Assembly (NCBI RefSeq): GCF_000423505.1
Contig: NZ_KE384027.1
Coordinates: 1-64,000, forward strand
Direction: 5' to 3'
DNA: 64,000 nt
Source: Pseudoclavibacter soli DSM 23366
Lineage (GTDB): Bacteria > Actinomycetota > Actinomycetes > Actinomycetales > Microbacteriaceae
The notes beneath the pieces were generated by a model. That model was not told the DNA's origin, ran no database searches, and saw only the letters and a list, made by a program, of their open reading frames with translations. The position numbers and the translations under genes were made by a program. Of the stretch, positions 35,127 through 44,674 are shown piece by piece. Numbering within the stretch: position 1 is the first letter of the stretch; the number at the start of each line of letters is the position of its first letter.

Positions 35127-36143
35127 ATGCGTCCTGCTGCCCTGCTTCCACCGTCACTCGGCGAGATCTTCACCGTCGATCAGGCCCTCGCCGCCGGGGT
35201 GCCTGCCGGCAGACTGCGCGGGCGTGATCTGGTCGCACCCTTCCGCAACGTTCGTGCCCGAGGCCAGGCCGCCGCAGCTCTGCGCCTGTGCGACTCCCCG
35301 CCCACTGCGCTCAGCGCAGCACAACAGCACGCGTTACTCACCGCGCGAGCGCAGGCGTTCAGCCTGCGCATGCAACCGGGCGAACACTTCAGCCACAGCA
35401 CCGCGGCGCTGCTCTGGGGGCTGCCGCTGCCCACCCTGCCCGACCACCGCATCCATGTGACCATGCCGCCGGGCCGCCCCAGACGACATGTCCGCGGAGT
35501 CTGGCTGCACTCCGCGCCGCTCACCGCACCACAGACAGTGCTGCACCGGTTCGCTGGCCGCGCACTCCCAGTGGATGCTCCCGTCGCACACCCCATCTCC
35601 ACCTGGCTGGCGCTCGGCAGATGGCTCGGTCTGCACGATCTCGTTGCGGTTGGCGATGCGGTGGTGCGCATCGACCGGCTGCCCTGGCCCATCGCCCATC
35701 GCCCGACACTCCCTCCGCTGGCGACGACCGCCGAGCTGGCCGCGGCTCTCGAGGCGTTCCGGGGCCACGGTCGCACCCGCCTGCAAGCAGCGCTGCCCCT
35801 GCTGCGCACCGACTCGTGGTCGCGCCCCGAATCACTGCTGCGGCTGCACCTGGGCGAGGCCGGGCTGCCCGAACCGCAGCTCAACATCGATATCTTTGCT
35901 GCCGATACGTGGCTGGCCTGCGTCGACGGCGCCTGGCCTCGCTGGCGGGTGTACTTCGAGTATCACGGTGCCGGGCATTTCACCGATCGTGCGCAGGTGG
36001 TCAGCGACATCGATCGACGTGAGCGGTTGGCACAGGCGGGCTGGGTCGAAGTGACCCTCACCGCAGAACACGTGCTGAAGCGCCCGCAAGAGGGTGTGGC
36101 CCGGGTGAGGGCAGCGCTGATACGCCGCGGATGGCGCGGCTGA
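35127..36143 (+). CDS. AbiEi-like N-terminal / DUF559-like C-terminal protein
   Basis: A 338-residue cytoplasmic protein. The N-terminus (FTVDQALAAGVPAGRLRGRDL) fits an AbiEi-type winged-helix antitoxin domain. The C-terminal third (SRPESLLRLHLGEAGLPEPQLN, split, then ACVDGAWPRWRVYFEYHG and RERLAQAGWVEVTLTAEHV) fits the DUF559/Vsr-like restriction-endonuclease fold, with D and E in the expected metal positions. No partner AbiEii toxin is adjacent. Such proteins are common orphans in Microbacteriaceae and relatives; the function is unproven. It is flanked on both sides by copies of one palindromic repeat. Confidence 0.72.
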   Translation: MRPAALLPPSLGEIFTVDQALAAGVPAGRLRGRDLVAPFRNVRARGQAAAALRLCDSPPTALSAAQQHALLTARAQAFSLRMQPGEHFSHSTAALLWGLPLPTLPDHRIHVTMPPGRPRRHVRGVWLHSAPLTAPQTVLHRFAGRALPVDAPVAHPISTWLALGRWLGLHDLVAVGDAVVRIDRLPWPIAHRPTLPPLATTAELAAALEAFRGHGRTRLQAALPLLRTDSWSRPESLLRLHLGEAGLPEPQLNIDIFAADTWLACVDGAWPRWRVYFEYHGAGHFTDRAQVVSDIDRRERLAQAGWVEVTLTAEHVLKRPQEGVARVRAALIRRGWRG

Positions 36144-36170
36144 CGCTCTATGCCTGCCTCAGGCAAGTCG

Positions 36171-36224
36171 GTGCGTCGTTCACGCAGCCATTGCAGCGAG
36201 ATGAGGCCGCAAACGACGCACAAA
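36171..36224. repeat. Palindromic repeat, copy 2 (downstream of AbiEi/DUF559 gene)
   Basis: Outer arms GTGCGTCGTT (36171-36180) and AACGACGCAC (36212-36221) are perfectly complementary, and the interior CACGCAGCCATTGCAGCGA is identical to copy 1. Both copies are in the same orientation. Confidence 0.85.
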
Positions 36225-36306
36225 CACTCCGCGCGCCACTCCGCGCGCGTCAGCGGGCGCACCACCAGCCCCACTCGCCCACTCGCAGGCCGAGTCACAT
36301 GCAGCA

Positions 36307-37323
36307 CTACCGCTGCGGCACCCGCACCAGCAGCGCCCCGGGGCTCACCCGCGCGTCGATGGCCACCGCCTCGCCGAACACGTCGCCATCGAGCTCGCAG
36401 GGGCGCACCCCGTCGATGCGCACACTCACCGTGCGACCGATCGAATGCGACAGCGTGGTCAGACGGCGCGTGCCGCCGAGCTGAATCAGCCGTTGCCCGG
36501 CCCGCGAGCGCGAGAGCGGATGCTCCACCACGATGCGTCGCCAGATGCCGAACCAGTCGCGCAGCCGCTTGGGCGAGATGGTCAGCACGTCGAGCTCGCC
36601 GTCATCGATCGCAGCATCGGGCACCAGCAGCAATCCGCCGGGCAGAGCACCGCAGTTGCAGATGAGCACGGTGTCAGAGCGCGTACGGATGCTGCGGCGG
36701 CGGTCGGTCGTGATGCTCGCGTGAAAGCGGGTCGAGCGGTTGACCGCACGAAACGCCCCACTGACATAAGCCACCCACCCGAACAGACGCTTGAACCGCG
36801 AGTTCGTCGCGACCATGATCTCGGCGTCGAGTCCGAGCCCGGCCATCACCACGAAGGCTTTGGTCTCGAGCGTGCCGTCAGGGCGAGTGATGTCGGCCAT
36901 CCCCACGTCGACCGGCCGGTTCTCCCCGCCGAACGCCGTCTTCACGGCAACCGAGAGGTCAGAGAGATTCAGCTCGAGATTGCGTGCCAGCACGTTGCCG
37001 GTGCCGGCCGGAACGAGTGCGACCGGCACGCCGGTCGAGGCGAGCTCTTCGGCGACAACTCGCACTGTGCCGTCGCCCCCGGCCACCAACACGACTGCAG
37101 CACCATGCTCCACGGCGGTGCGGGCAGCCTGAGCGCCCGAGTCGTCGGGGTCGGTCTCAAGCCACTCTGTAGTGCCCCACCCGCGCCGCTCTGCCTCACC
37201 GTCGACCAGCGAATTCAGTCGACTGCGCTCGAGCTTCTTGGGGTTGTACACGACCGCGGCATGCGGCCGCGCGCGGTCACCGGTGGCGACCTGCGTGCTG
37301 TCGGGGGTCTCGGGGTCTGCCAT
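36307..37323 (-). CDS. Diacylglycerol/lipid kinase family protein
   Basis: A 338-residue DAGK-catalytic-domain protein. The ATP site is VAGGDGTVR (about residues 81-89), followed by LVPAGTGNVLARNL; the C-terminal beta domain has DDGELDVL and a final RVDG-like IDGVRPCELDGDV. It would phosphorylate diacylglycerol or a related lipid. I prefer ATG 37323, which lies 7 bp after TAGAGT (37336-37331), over GTG 37332, which falls inside that box. Confidence 0.88.
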   Translation of the reverse strand: MADPETPDSTQVATGDRARPHAAVVYNPKKLERSRLNSLVDGEAERRGWGTTEWLETDPDDSGAQAARTAVEHGAAVVLVAGGDGTVRVVAEELASTGVPVALVPAGTGNVLARNLELNLSDLSVAVKTAFGGENRPVDVGMADITRPDGTLETKAFVVMAGLGLDAEIMVATNSRFKRLFGWVAYVSGAFRAVNRSTRFHASITTDRRRSIRTRSDTVLICNCGALPGGLLLVPDAAIDDGELDVLTISPKRLRDWFGIWRRIVVEHPLSRSRAGQRLIQLGGTRRLTTLSHSIGRTVSVRIDGVRPCELDGDVFGEAVAIDARVSPGALLVRVPQR

Positions 37324-37330
37324 GTCGCCC

Positions 37331-37358
37331 ACTCTACCGGGGAGGATGCGTCTAGGCT
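37331..37358. promoter_or_regulatory. Divergent promoters of lipid kinase and serS
   Basis: Minus strand: TAGAGT (37336-37331), 7 bp before ATG 37323. Plus strand: TAGGCT (37353-37358), 6 bp before GTG 37365. Only 41 bp separate the two start codons. Confidence 0.55.
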
Positions 37359-37364
37359 GGGAGG

Positions 37365-38633
37365 GTGATCGATGTCGAACTGCTCCGCTCCACCCCCGAT
37401 GCCTTCCGTGACAGCCAGCGCGCCCGGCAGGGCGACGTGTCGGCGGTTGACCGCGCCCTTGAGGCCGACGAGGCCCGTCGCGCAGCCCTCACCCGCTTCG
37501 AGACGCTGCGCGCCGAGCAGAAGGCCTTCGGCAAGAAGGTGGCACAGGCTCCCAAAGACGAGAAGGCTGCGCTGGTCGCCCAGGTGCAGGGGCTCGCTGA
37601 AGACGTCAAGCGAGCCGAGGCCCAAGCCAACGACGCGGCGCAGGCCTTCGACGTAGCGGTGCGGGGCATCCAGAATCTGGTGCTCGATGGCGTGCCCGAA
37701 GGCGGCGAAGATGACTTCACCGTGCTGCGCGAAGTCGGTGAACACCCCGCGTTCGACTTCGCGCCCAAAGATCACGTGGCCCTCGGCGAGAGCTTGCAGC
37801 TGTTCGACCTCGAGCGCGGCGCCAAGGTCAGCGGTGCCCGCTTCTACTACCTGACCGGCTGGGGCGCCCGCCTCGAGCTCGCCCTGCTCAATCTCGCCCT
37901 CGACCAGGCCATCGGCGCCGGCTTCACACCTCTGATCACCCCCACCATCGTCAACCCCGACATCATGCGCGGCACCGGATTCCTCGATTCGCACTCCGAC
38001 GAGATTTACTACCTTGAGGCCGACGACCAGTACCTCACCGGCACCAGCGAAGTGGCGCTGGCGGGCTACCACTCCGACGAGATCATCGACCTCGCCGCCG
38101 GCCCCAAACGCTATGCCGGGTGGTCGACGTGCTACCGACGCGAGGCGGGCTCACACGGCAAAGACACCCGCGGCATCCTGCGCGTGCACCAGTTCAACAA
38201 GCTCGAGATGTTCGTCTACACCACCCCCGATCAGGCGGTGGCCGAACATCAGCGCCTGCTGGCCTGGGAAGAGCAGATGCTCGCCAAGGTCGAGCTGCCC
38301 TACCGCGTGATCAACACCGCCGCCGGCGACCTCGGCTCGTCTGCCGCGCAGAAGTTCGACACCGAAGCTTGGATCCCCACGCAGCAGACCTACCGCGAGC
38401 TGACCAGCACCTCGAACTGCACCACCTACCAGGCCCGCCGCCTGGGGGTGCGCTACCGACCCGAAGAGGGTGGCAAGACCACTCCGGTCGCCACGCTCAA
38501 CGGCACCCTGGCCACCACTCGCTGGCTCGTGGCCATCCTCGAGAACCATCAGCAGGCCGACGGCTCCGTGCGCATTCCCGAAGCGCTGCGCCCATATCTC
38601 GGCGGCATCGAGGCGATCACTCCGGCCAGCTGA
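37365..38633 (+). CDS. serS: Serine--tRNA ligase
   Basis: A 422-residue class II synthetase. It has an N-terminal coiled-coil tRNA-binding arm (about 28-100), then the catalytic core with [13 protein letters not shown], motif 2 [22 protein letters not shown] (split at about residues 256-277) and motif 3 [16 protein letters not shown]. It charges tRNA-Ser; tRNA-Ser(TGA) lies 1.1 kb downstream. The GTG start has no leader or Shine-Dalgarno beyond the GGGAGG between box and start. Confidence 0.97.
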   Translation: MIDVELLRSTPDAFRDSQRARQGDVSAVDRALEADEARRAALTRFETLRAEQKAFGKKVAQAPKDEKAALVAQVQGLAEDVKRAEAQANDAAQAFDVAVRGIQNLVLDGVPEGGEDDFTVLREVGEHPAFDFAPKDHVALGESLQLFDLERGAKVSGARFYYLTGWGARLELALLNLALDQAIGAGFTPLITPTIVNPDIMRGTGFLDSHSDEIYYLEADDQYLTGTSEVALAGYHSDEIIDLAAGPKRYAGWSTCYRREAGSHGKDTRGILRVHQFNKLEMFVYTTPDQAVAEHQRLLAWEEQMLAKVELPYRVINTAAGDLGSSAAQKFDTEAWIPTQQTYRELTSTSNCTTYQARRLGVRYRPEEGGKTTPVATLNGTLATTRWLVAILENHQQADGSVRIPEALRPYLGGIEAITPAS

Positions 38634-38698
38634 CCGTTCGTTCACCTGCACGTCAGGTGCCCGGGTCACACTCGTACCCCGACGAAAGGATGGTGGTC

Positions 38699-39580
38699 AT
38701 GGTCGGCAACGTACTGCCCTGGCAAGCTCCCGGCAAAGGGGCGTTTCCCGATACAGGCAGCATTCCCCTGCCCCAGATCACCGACGACCGCTGGCTGATC
38801 GCCCTCGATCTCGACGGCACCACCGTCGACGCCGACAACCGCCCGAGCCCTGCCGTGCAGCGTGCGATCGACCGCGCCCAGGCGGCCGGCCACATCGTGA
38901 TGATTGCCACCGGCCGCCCGGTCTCAGGTGTGCTGGGCGTCTATCACGAGCTCGGGCTCACCGCGCCCTACACCGTCGTCTCGAACGGAGCGCTCGTGTG
39001 CGGCATGCGCGACGGCGACCGCCCGTATCGCGTGGTCGACATGACCATGTTCGACCCCGCACCGGTCATCGACGTGGTGGCACCCGCTCTGCCCGAGGCG
39101 ATGTACGCCGTCGAGGATGCCGACCAGGGCTATCGCTTCGACCATCCGTTCAACGTGGGCACATTTGGGGCCCCCACCAAACTGGTCGACGTCGATGACC
39201 TGCGCTCGCGGCCGGTGACCCGTGTGGTAGTGGTCTCGCCACATCACGACACCGCAGATTTTCGCGCCATCGTGCGCTCGATCGGCCTGCACGAGGTCAG
39301 CTACTCGATGGGCTGGACCGCCTGGCTCGACATCGCCCCCTACGGCGTGAACAAGGCCACAGCACTCGAGAAAGTTCGACGTCGTCTGGGCATCTCCCGC
39401 TCTCGCGTGCTGGCCGTCGGCGACGGCCTCAACGACCGCGAGATGATCGCCTGGGCTGCCGAACAGGGCATCGGCGCGGCGATGGGCCATGCCCTGCCCG
39501 AGGTGCGTGCACTGGGCAATCATGTGGTGGCAGATCTGGCCGGCGACGGCGTGGCCGAAGCGATTGGGCTGGTGCTATAG
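38699..39580 (+). CDS. HAD-superfamily (Cof-type) hydrolase
   Basis: A 293-residue phosphatase. HAD motif I is LDLDGTTVD (about residues 31-39), the type IIB cap lies between about 100 and 210, and motifs III/IV are in NKATALEKV and VGDGLNDREM. The substrate is probably a sugar phosphate or FMN-like metabolite. GAAAGGA (38684-38690) sets the start at ATG 38699; ATG 38690 is an alternative. A dyad CACCTG-CACGT-CAGGTG (38643-38659) lies upstream and may be a regulatory site or hairpin. Confidence 0.88.
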   Translation: MVGNVLPWQAPGKGAFPDTGSIPLPQITDDRWLIALDLDGTTVDADNRPSPAVQRAIDRAQAAGHIVMIATGRPVSGVLGVYHELGLTAPYTVVSNGALVCGMRDGDRPYRVVDMTMFDPAPVIDVVAPALPEAMYAVEDADQGYRFDHPFNVGTFGAPTKLVDVDDLRSRPVTRVVVVSPHHDTADFRAIVRSIGLHEVSYSMGWTAWLDIAPYGVNKATALEKVRRRLGISRSRVLAVGDGLNDREMIAWAAEQGIGAAMGHALPEVRALGNHVVADLAGDGVAEAIGLVL

Positions 39581-39716
39581 CGCGCATCCATGCGCCGCCG
39601 CAGTGGGCGGCCGCACAGAACGCCGCGCTGCAACCGCCCCAAAGCAGCCCGAAACAGCCCGATGTCACACCGAACGGCCGAAGCTCTTATATGATGATCT
39701 GGTTGCTCTGCAACGA

Positions 39717-39804
39717 GGTGGGCTGTCCGAGCGGCCGAAGGAGCTTGTCTTGAAAACAAGTGAGGGGCAACTCTCCCTGGGTTCGAATCCCAGGCCCACC
39801 GCCA
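39717..39804 (+). tRNA. tRNA-Ser(TGA)
   Basis: Class II tRNA. Acceptor GGTGGGC pairs with GCCCACC, discriminator G, and the CCA end is encoded (39802-39804), unlike the other four tRNAs here. The anticodon stem CTTGT/ACAAG with loop CTTGAAA gives anticodon TGA. It has a long variable arm and T-loop GTTCGAATC. Confidence 0.96.
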
Positions 39805-39838
39805 GTTTCATCCCACAGAGAACGGATTTTCTGCACTC

Positions 39839-40828
39839 GTGAGCGACCAGCCACAGTCCCAGCCGAAAGCTTCCCCGCTCGATGTGGCGATCGTCGTGGT
39901 CACCTACAAGCGATCGCAGCTGCTGGCCCAGCTGCTCGACAGCCTGGTCGAACTGCGCACGGCACCCAGCCGCATCATCGTCGTCGACAACGCCTCGGGC
40001 GATGACACCGGTGATGTCGTCGAGTCATACCGCGAGCGCCTGGGCAAGCGTGCTGACGGCGAAGATCGCCTCGTCTACGCGCCGCAGGCCGAGAACACCG
40101 GTGGCGCCGGTGGCTTCAGCGCGGGCGCGAAGATCGCTTACGACTTGGGCCACGAATGGCTGTGGCTGATGGACGACGACGTCGCCGTGCTGCCCGACGC
40201 CATCGATGCACTCGAACCCTGGACCCACCGGTTCAAGGTGATTCAGGGGCGCCGCTACAACTTCGACGGCTCGCCGTTCTACTGGCAGTTCGATTTCAAC
40301 GCACACTTGGGCATTCCGAACCCGATCGCCAAAGACCACTTCGGCGCCGATGGCTGGCTGCCAATGAACACAGTGTGCTTCGAGGGCGGCTTGTTCCACC
40401 GCGACATCGTCGCCCAGATCGGTCTGCCCGACCCGCGCTTCTTCATCTACTGGGATGACACCGTCTACGGCTATCTGGCCTCGAAAGTCACCGATTTGGC
40501 TTTGGTGGATGCGTTCATCCTGCGTCGCACCCGAGAGCTCAAGCGTCTTGATCTGGGGCCACGCAAGCTCAACGGCACGAGCGACATGGTGCGGTTTCAC
40601 ATCATGCGCAACCGAGGCTATATGGCCCGCTACTTCGCGTTGCACGGCGACTACAACCGATTCGTGTTCGGTTTCGGCACGCTGCTGACTCTGGCGAAAG
40701 AGCTCATTCGCGTGGTCACCGTCGACCACTCATTCCGCAAGGGCGTGCCTGCGCTGTTCCGCGGCATGCGCGGTGCGCGCAGAATCTACCGCGACAAGTC
40801 GTGGCAGCCGATGCCGCCGCTGTCTTAG
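39839..40828 (+). CDS. Family 2 glycosyltransferase
   Basis: A 329-residue cytoplasmic or membrane-associated GT-A enzyme. It begins VAIVVVTYKR with IIVVDNASGDD (nucleotide-sugar site), and the metal-binding DxD is in LWLMDDDVAV (about residue 105). FIYWDDTVYGYLAS holds the likely catalytic acidic residues. Its rhamnosyl/galactofuranosyl-like pattern (ENTGGAGGF) suggests cell-wall glycan assembly; the sugar is unknown. The GTG start is weakly supported. Confidence 0.88.
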   Translation: MSDQPQSQPKASPLDVAIVVVTYKRSQLLAQLLDSLVELRTAPSRIIVVDNASGDDTGDVVESYRERLGKRADGEDRLVYAPQAENTGGAGGFSAGAKIAYDLGHEWLWLMDDDVAVLPDAIDALEPWTHRFKVIQGRRYNFDGSPFYWQFDFNAHLGIPNPIAKDHFGADGWLPMNTVCFEGGLFHRDIVAQIGLPDPRFFIYWDDTVYGYLASKVTDLALVDAFILRRTRELKRLDLGPRKLNGTSDMVRFHIMRNRGYMARYFALHGDYNRFVFGFGTLLTLAKELIRVVTVDHSFRKGVPALFRGMRGARRIYRDKSWQPMPPLS

Positions 40829-40846
40829 GCCGCATAAACTGATCGC

Positions 40847-42418
40847 ATGCCCGAGAACACCGCACCGCTCTCCGACCAGGCCGTCGAGACCATCCGCACC
40901 GCGTACACCTTCGACGAAGGCGTGAGCGCCCTGCAGATCGGCGCTCTCGTCAACGGCGACCCACTGCCCGACGTGCAGGTGCGCATTCCGCTGGGCATGC
41001 TCAACCGACATGGCCTCGTGGCAGGTGCCACTGGCACCGGCAAAACCAAGACACTGCAGGGCCTGGCCGAGCAGATCAGCGCGAACGGCGTGCCGGTCTT
41101 CGCCGCCGACATCAAGGGCGACCTGTCGGGCATTGCTGTGCCCGGCGAGGCAAACGACAAGCTCACCGCCCGCACGCAGGGCATCGGCCAGCAGTGGCAG
41201 CCCACCGCGGCCCCCACCGAGTTCTTCTCGCTCGGCGGCGTGGGGCGGGGCATTCCGCTGCGCGCTACCGTCGAGGGGTTCGGCCCCACCCTCCTGTCGA
41301 AAGTGCTCGACCTCAACGAGACGCAAGAGTCGAGCCTCGGCCTCGTCTTTTACTACGCCAAGCAGCAGAGTCTGCCGCTGATCACCCTCGACGATCTGCG
41401 CCAGCTGCTGACCTGGCTGACCGGCGACGGCAAAGCCGAGCTCAAAGCCATCGGCGGGCTCAGCAGCCAGACCGCCGGCGTGATTCTGCGTGAGATTGTG
41501 AACTTCTCCGGCCAGGGCGCCGACGTCTTCTTCGGCCAGCCCGCCGTCGACGTCACCGACTTTCTGCGCACCGCAGCCGACGGTCACGGCATCGTCAATC
41601 TGCTCGAGCTGCCCGGGGTGCAAGACCGCCCGGCGCTGTTCTCGACCTTCTTGATGTATCTGCTCACCGAGCTGTTCCGCGTCCTGCCCGAGGTCGGCGA
41701 TCAAGACAAGCCCAAGCTGGTCTTCTTCTTCGACGAGGCGCACCTGTTGTTCAACGGCGCCTCCAAGAGTTTCGTCGAAACCATCACCCAGACCGTGCGC
41801 CTCATCCGTTCCAAGGGGGTGGGCATCTTCTTCGTCACGCAGACTCCCAAAGACGTACCAAGTGACGTGCTCGGCCAGCTCGGCAGCCGCATCCAGCATG
41901 CCCTGCGCGCCCACACGCCCGAAGACGCGAAGGCGCTCAAAGCCACCGTCTCGACCTACCCCACCAGCGAATACGACCTCGGCAAAGTGCTCACCAGCCT
42001 CGGCACCGGTGAGGCGATCGTCACGGTCATCAACGAGAAGGGCGCTCCCACCCCGGTCGCCTGGACTCGCGTGCGCGCCCCACAGGGCTCAATGCAGCCC
42101 GCCCCCGATGCCAGCATCGATGCCACCATCGCCGCGTCACCGCTGCAGGGCAAATACGGCACACCCGCGCAGACCAAGGGCGCGGCGGCCATCCTCGCCG
42201 AGCGTCAGGCGGCGCAGGCCCCAGCTCAGCCAGCGCCCCAGCAGCCGGTGGATGCCCCACCCAGCACCCCGACCAAGTCACGACCCAGCGGCTCGGCTCG
42301 TTCGAAGAGCACCAAGTCAGATCATGGGGTCGCCGATGTGGTCAGCGACGTGGTGAAGTCGTCGACCTTCCGCACCATCGTGCGCGAGGTCATCCGCGGG
42401 TTCTTCAAAAAGAAGTAG
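40847..42418 (+). CDS. HerA-like ATPase (DUF853 family)
   Basis: A 523-residue P-loop ATPase. Walker A is GATGTGKT (about residues 60-67), Walker B is LVFFFDEAHLLF (about 290), and FVTQTPKDVP is a typical DUF853 segment. Relatives are called HerA-type helicases or DUF853 proteins, with poorly known function. A long Pro/Ala/Gln linker (about 430-480) leads to a C-terminal basic tail FKKK. The ATG lies 6 bp after TAAACT (40835-40840), with no NurA partner nearby. The 3' end overlaps the convergent GDPD gene by 14 bp. Confidence 0.87.
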   Translation: MPENTAPLSDQAVETIRTAYTFDEGVSALQIGALVNGDPLPDVQVRIPLGMLNRHGLVAGATGTGKTKTLQGLAEQISANGVPVFAADIKGDLSGIAVPGEANDKLTARTQGIGQQWQPTAAPTEFFSLGGVGRGIPLRATVEGFGPTLLSKVLDLNETQESSLGLVFYYAKQQSLPLITLDDLRQLLTWLTGDGKAELKAIGGLSSQTAGVILREIVNFSGQGADVFFGQPAVDVTDFLRTAADGHGIVNLLELPGVQDRPALFSTFLMYLLTELFRVLPEVGDQDKPKLVFFFDEAHLLFNGASKSFVETITQTVRLIRSKGVGIFFVTQTPKDVPSDVLGQLGSRIQHALRAHTPEDAKALKATVSTYPTSEYDLGKVLTSLGTGEAIVTVINEKGAPTPVAWTRVRAPQGSMQPAPDASIDATIAASPLQGKYGTPAQTKGAAAILAERQAAQAPAQPAPQQPVDAPPSTPTKSRPSGSARSKSTKSDHGVADVVSDVVKSSTFRTIVREVIRGFFKKK

Positions 42419-43157
42419 CTGCCGCGGGGCGATTCGTGATGATCGCATCAACCCCGGCGTCACGCACCTGGCGCCAGGCCTCTGGGGTGTCGGGCGTCCA
42501 GACCGCAACACTGGCCCCCAGGTGATGCACACGCCGCACCAAATCAGGGTCGGCCACTACGCGCTGCCAGGCGGGGTTCACCGCTGAGACGCCAAGCAGC
42601 TCGGCCACCATCAGCTCACCTGGGTAGTGTGCCCGCTCGTCGACCAGCAGCCCGCGCGGATAGTCGCCCGCACGCTGGCCGAGTGCATGCACAGTGCGTG
42701 GGTCAAAGCTCTGCAGCACCAGCCGGTCGCCGACCCCGGCGCGTTCGAAGGCGGCAATCGTCGGCGTGACCTCGCCGGCGCGCCAGTGCCCTTTGTACTC
42801 CACGAGCACGTGGGCTGCCGTGCCGGTCAGCCACTCGACGAACTGTTCGAGCGAAGGGATGCGCGAGGCGACGAACTCTGCCGCGAACCAACTGCCCGCA
42901 TCGAGCTGGTGCAGCTCGGCGAGCGTGTGGTCGGCCACCGCTCCAGCCCCGTTCGTGGTGCGCTCGAGCTGATCGTCGTGGATCACCACGACATGCCCGT
43001 CGGCGCTCAGCTGCAGATCGAGCTCGATCCAAGGCACCGCGCCGGCTGCCTGAGCGGAGGCTACCGCCGCATCGAACGCGGCCAGCGTGTTCTCCGGAGC
43101 CTCGCTCGAATTGCCCCGATGGGCGATCACCGTGTCGTTCCAGTCGATGGCTGCCAT
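42405..43157 (-). CDS. Glycerophosphodiester phosphodiesterase
   Basis: A 250-residue GDPD-domain enzyme. The catalytic motifs are VIAHRGNSSEAPENT (His, Arg, Glu), ELDLQLSADGHVVVIHDD (metal ligands and second His) and VEYKG. It hydrolyses glycerophosphodiesters to glycerol-3-phosphate and an alcohol. No signal peptide is seen, so it is probably cytoplasmic, like UgpQ. It is the last gene of the ugp-type cluster, 73 bp after the binding-protein gene. AGAGAGA before tandem ATGs (43160 and 43157) fits 43157 best. Confidence 0.9.
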   Translation of the reverse strand: MAAIDWNDTVIAHRGNSSEAPENTLAAFDAAVASAQAAGAVPWIELDLQLSADGHVVVIHDDQLERTTNGAGAVADHTLAELHQLDAGSWFAAEFVASRIPSLEQFVEWLTGTAAHVLVEYKGHWRAGEVTPTIAAFERAGVGDRLVLQSFDPRTVHALGQRAGDYPRGLLVDERAHYPGELMVAELLGVSAVNPAWQRVVADPDLVRRVHHLGASVAVWTPDTPEAWRQVRDAGVDAIITNRPAAATSF

Positions 43158-43230
43158 CATTTCTCTCTTTCTGCGCTCACGAACCGGGGGTGGCGCAGGC
43201 CCCATGAGCGAGGCCCGCGCCACCATACTC

Positions 43231-44610
43231 TCAGTTGTTGAGGTACGGCTTCACATTCTCGTCGTACGCCTGCTGCAGCTGCGGCGTGATCGAAGAGAAT
43301 GCCTCCGACGCCGAGGTGTTGTTGATCAAGATCTGCTCGATGCCGTCGGTGAGGATCTTGTCGCCCTGCGGCACGAACACACGCACCCAGTCTTGGCTGC
43401 GGCTCTTCTGCTCGAGCTGGTCGATCGCCGTGCGAAACTGCGGCTTCTCGGTCAGCAGCTGCTGCACCGTGGTGCTCTCGACAGCCGAGGTGCGCACCGG
43501 AATATAGCCGGTCGCCGCACTGAACAGCGCCGTGTTGTCGGGCTCAGTGATGAACGACAAGAACATCGCCGCGGCAAGCTGGCGCTCCGGCGTCGACTTG
43601 GCCGGAATGCCGATACCCGTGCCACCGGTCGGCACGCCCGACCCCTGCGGGCCGTCGGGCAGAAAAGCTGTGCCGACCTCGAAGTTTGCACTGGCGAGGA
43701 TTCCCGACAGCGAACCCGTCGAGCTCAGCGTGGCCGGGAAAGTGCCCGCCCCAAAATCGGTGTCCTGCTCGGTGGCCACCGCCGCATAGCCCTTGTCATG
43801 CACGAGTGCGCGCAGGTATTCGCCCGCTGCGAGTGTCTCCGTGGCGTCGAGGGTGAGTTCGAACTCCTTGGAGTACTGCCCGCCCTGCCCCCACAGGATG
43901 TTCTCGAACCACCAGGCCGCCCATGAGGTGCCCTTGCCGAGTGCGAGCGCGGCGCCGCTCTGTGCGGTTTTGCCGAGACTCGGCGCCCACTCCTCGAACT
44001 CGCTCCACGTCTCGGGCCCGCGGTCGGGCAGCCCGGCCTCGCTCCACGCTGACTTGTTGTAGTAGAACAGCGGCGTCGAACGAGCATACGGGATGGCCCA
44101 CTGCTGCCCGCCGTACTGGTAGTCGCCCAGCAGGGTGGCGTTGTAATCGTCGAGTTCGGTGCCCAGATGCGAGAGCACCCCATCGAGCGGCAGCAGCTGC
44201 CCGTTGATGAAGTACCGGAACCACCACACGTCGCTGGCGATCACCAGGTCAGGAATGTTGTCGGTGCCCGAGGCCGCCTGGAATTTCGCAGCCACCTCGT
44301 CATAGTTTGCGCCGGCAGTGACCAGTTCAACGGCGATATCGGGGTACTTCTCGTTGAAGCGCCGAATCAGCTCGTTCTCGGTGTCTTGCGACTTGCCCGG
44401 GTGATTGCTCCACCAGGTGATGCTGCTCGCCGGCGTCACCCCCGACCAGTCGGTCTCGTCAGTCTGTGCCACGGTCTCGCCGCCGACCGAAGGGCCGGCG
44501 CAGGCGCTGAGACCGAAGGTGGCGGCGGCCAGACCGGCGAAGGTCAGGATGCTGCGGCGCGAGATCGCGCTGCTCGCCAAGGGCAGGGCCAGAGGGGTTC
44601 TGGGGGACAT
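43231..44610 (-). CDS. Extracellular solute-binding lipoprotein (UgpB/sugar type)
   Basis: A 459-residue binding protein. The N-terminus SRRSILTFAGLAAATFGLSAC combines a twin-arginine-like RRS and a lipobox LSAC, so it may be a Tat-exported lipoprotein. The mature part follows the family 1 sugar/UgpB fold (WWSNHPGKSQDTENELIRRFNEKYPD, split; PYARSTPLFYYNKSAW). Context with GDPD and UgpA/E permeases suggests glycerol-3-phosphate or glycerophosphodiester uptake. GGAG 5 bp before ATG 44610 supports the start. Confidence 0.86.
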   Translation of the reverse strand: MSPRTPLALPLASSAISRRSILTFAGLAAATFGLSACAGPSVGGETVAQTDETDWSGVTPASSITWWSNHPGKSQDTENELIRRFNEKYPDIAVELVTAGANYDEVAAKFQAASGTDNIPDLVIASDVWWFRYFINGQLLPLDGVLSHLGTELDDYNATLLGDYQYGGQQWAIPYARSTPLFYYNKSAWSEAGLPDRGPETWSEFEEWAPSLGKTAQSGAALALGKGTSWAAWWFENILWGQGGQYSKEFELTLDATETLAAGEYLRALVHDKGYAAVATEQDTDFGAGTFPATLSSTGSLSGILASANFEVGTAFLPDGPQGSGVPTGGTGIGIPAKSTPERQLAAAMFLSFITEPDNTALFSAATGYIPVRTSAVESTTVQQLLTEKPQFRTAIDQLEQKSRSQDWVRVFVPQGDKILTDGIEQILINNTSASEAFSSITPQLQQAYDENVKPYLNN

Positions 44611-44674
44611 GAGACTCCGTTCATTTCTGCTGGGTGTTGCGTTGGTTTGCGATGAAAGAGAGAAGAGTGCGAGA

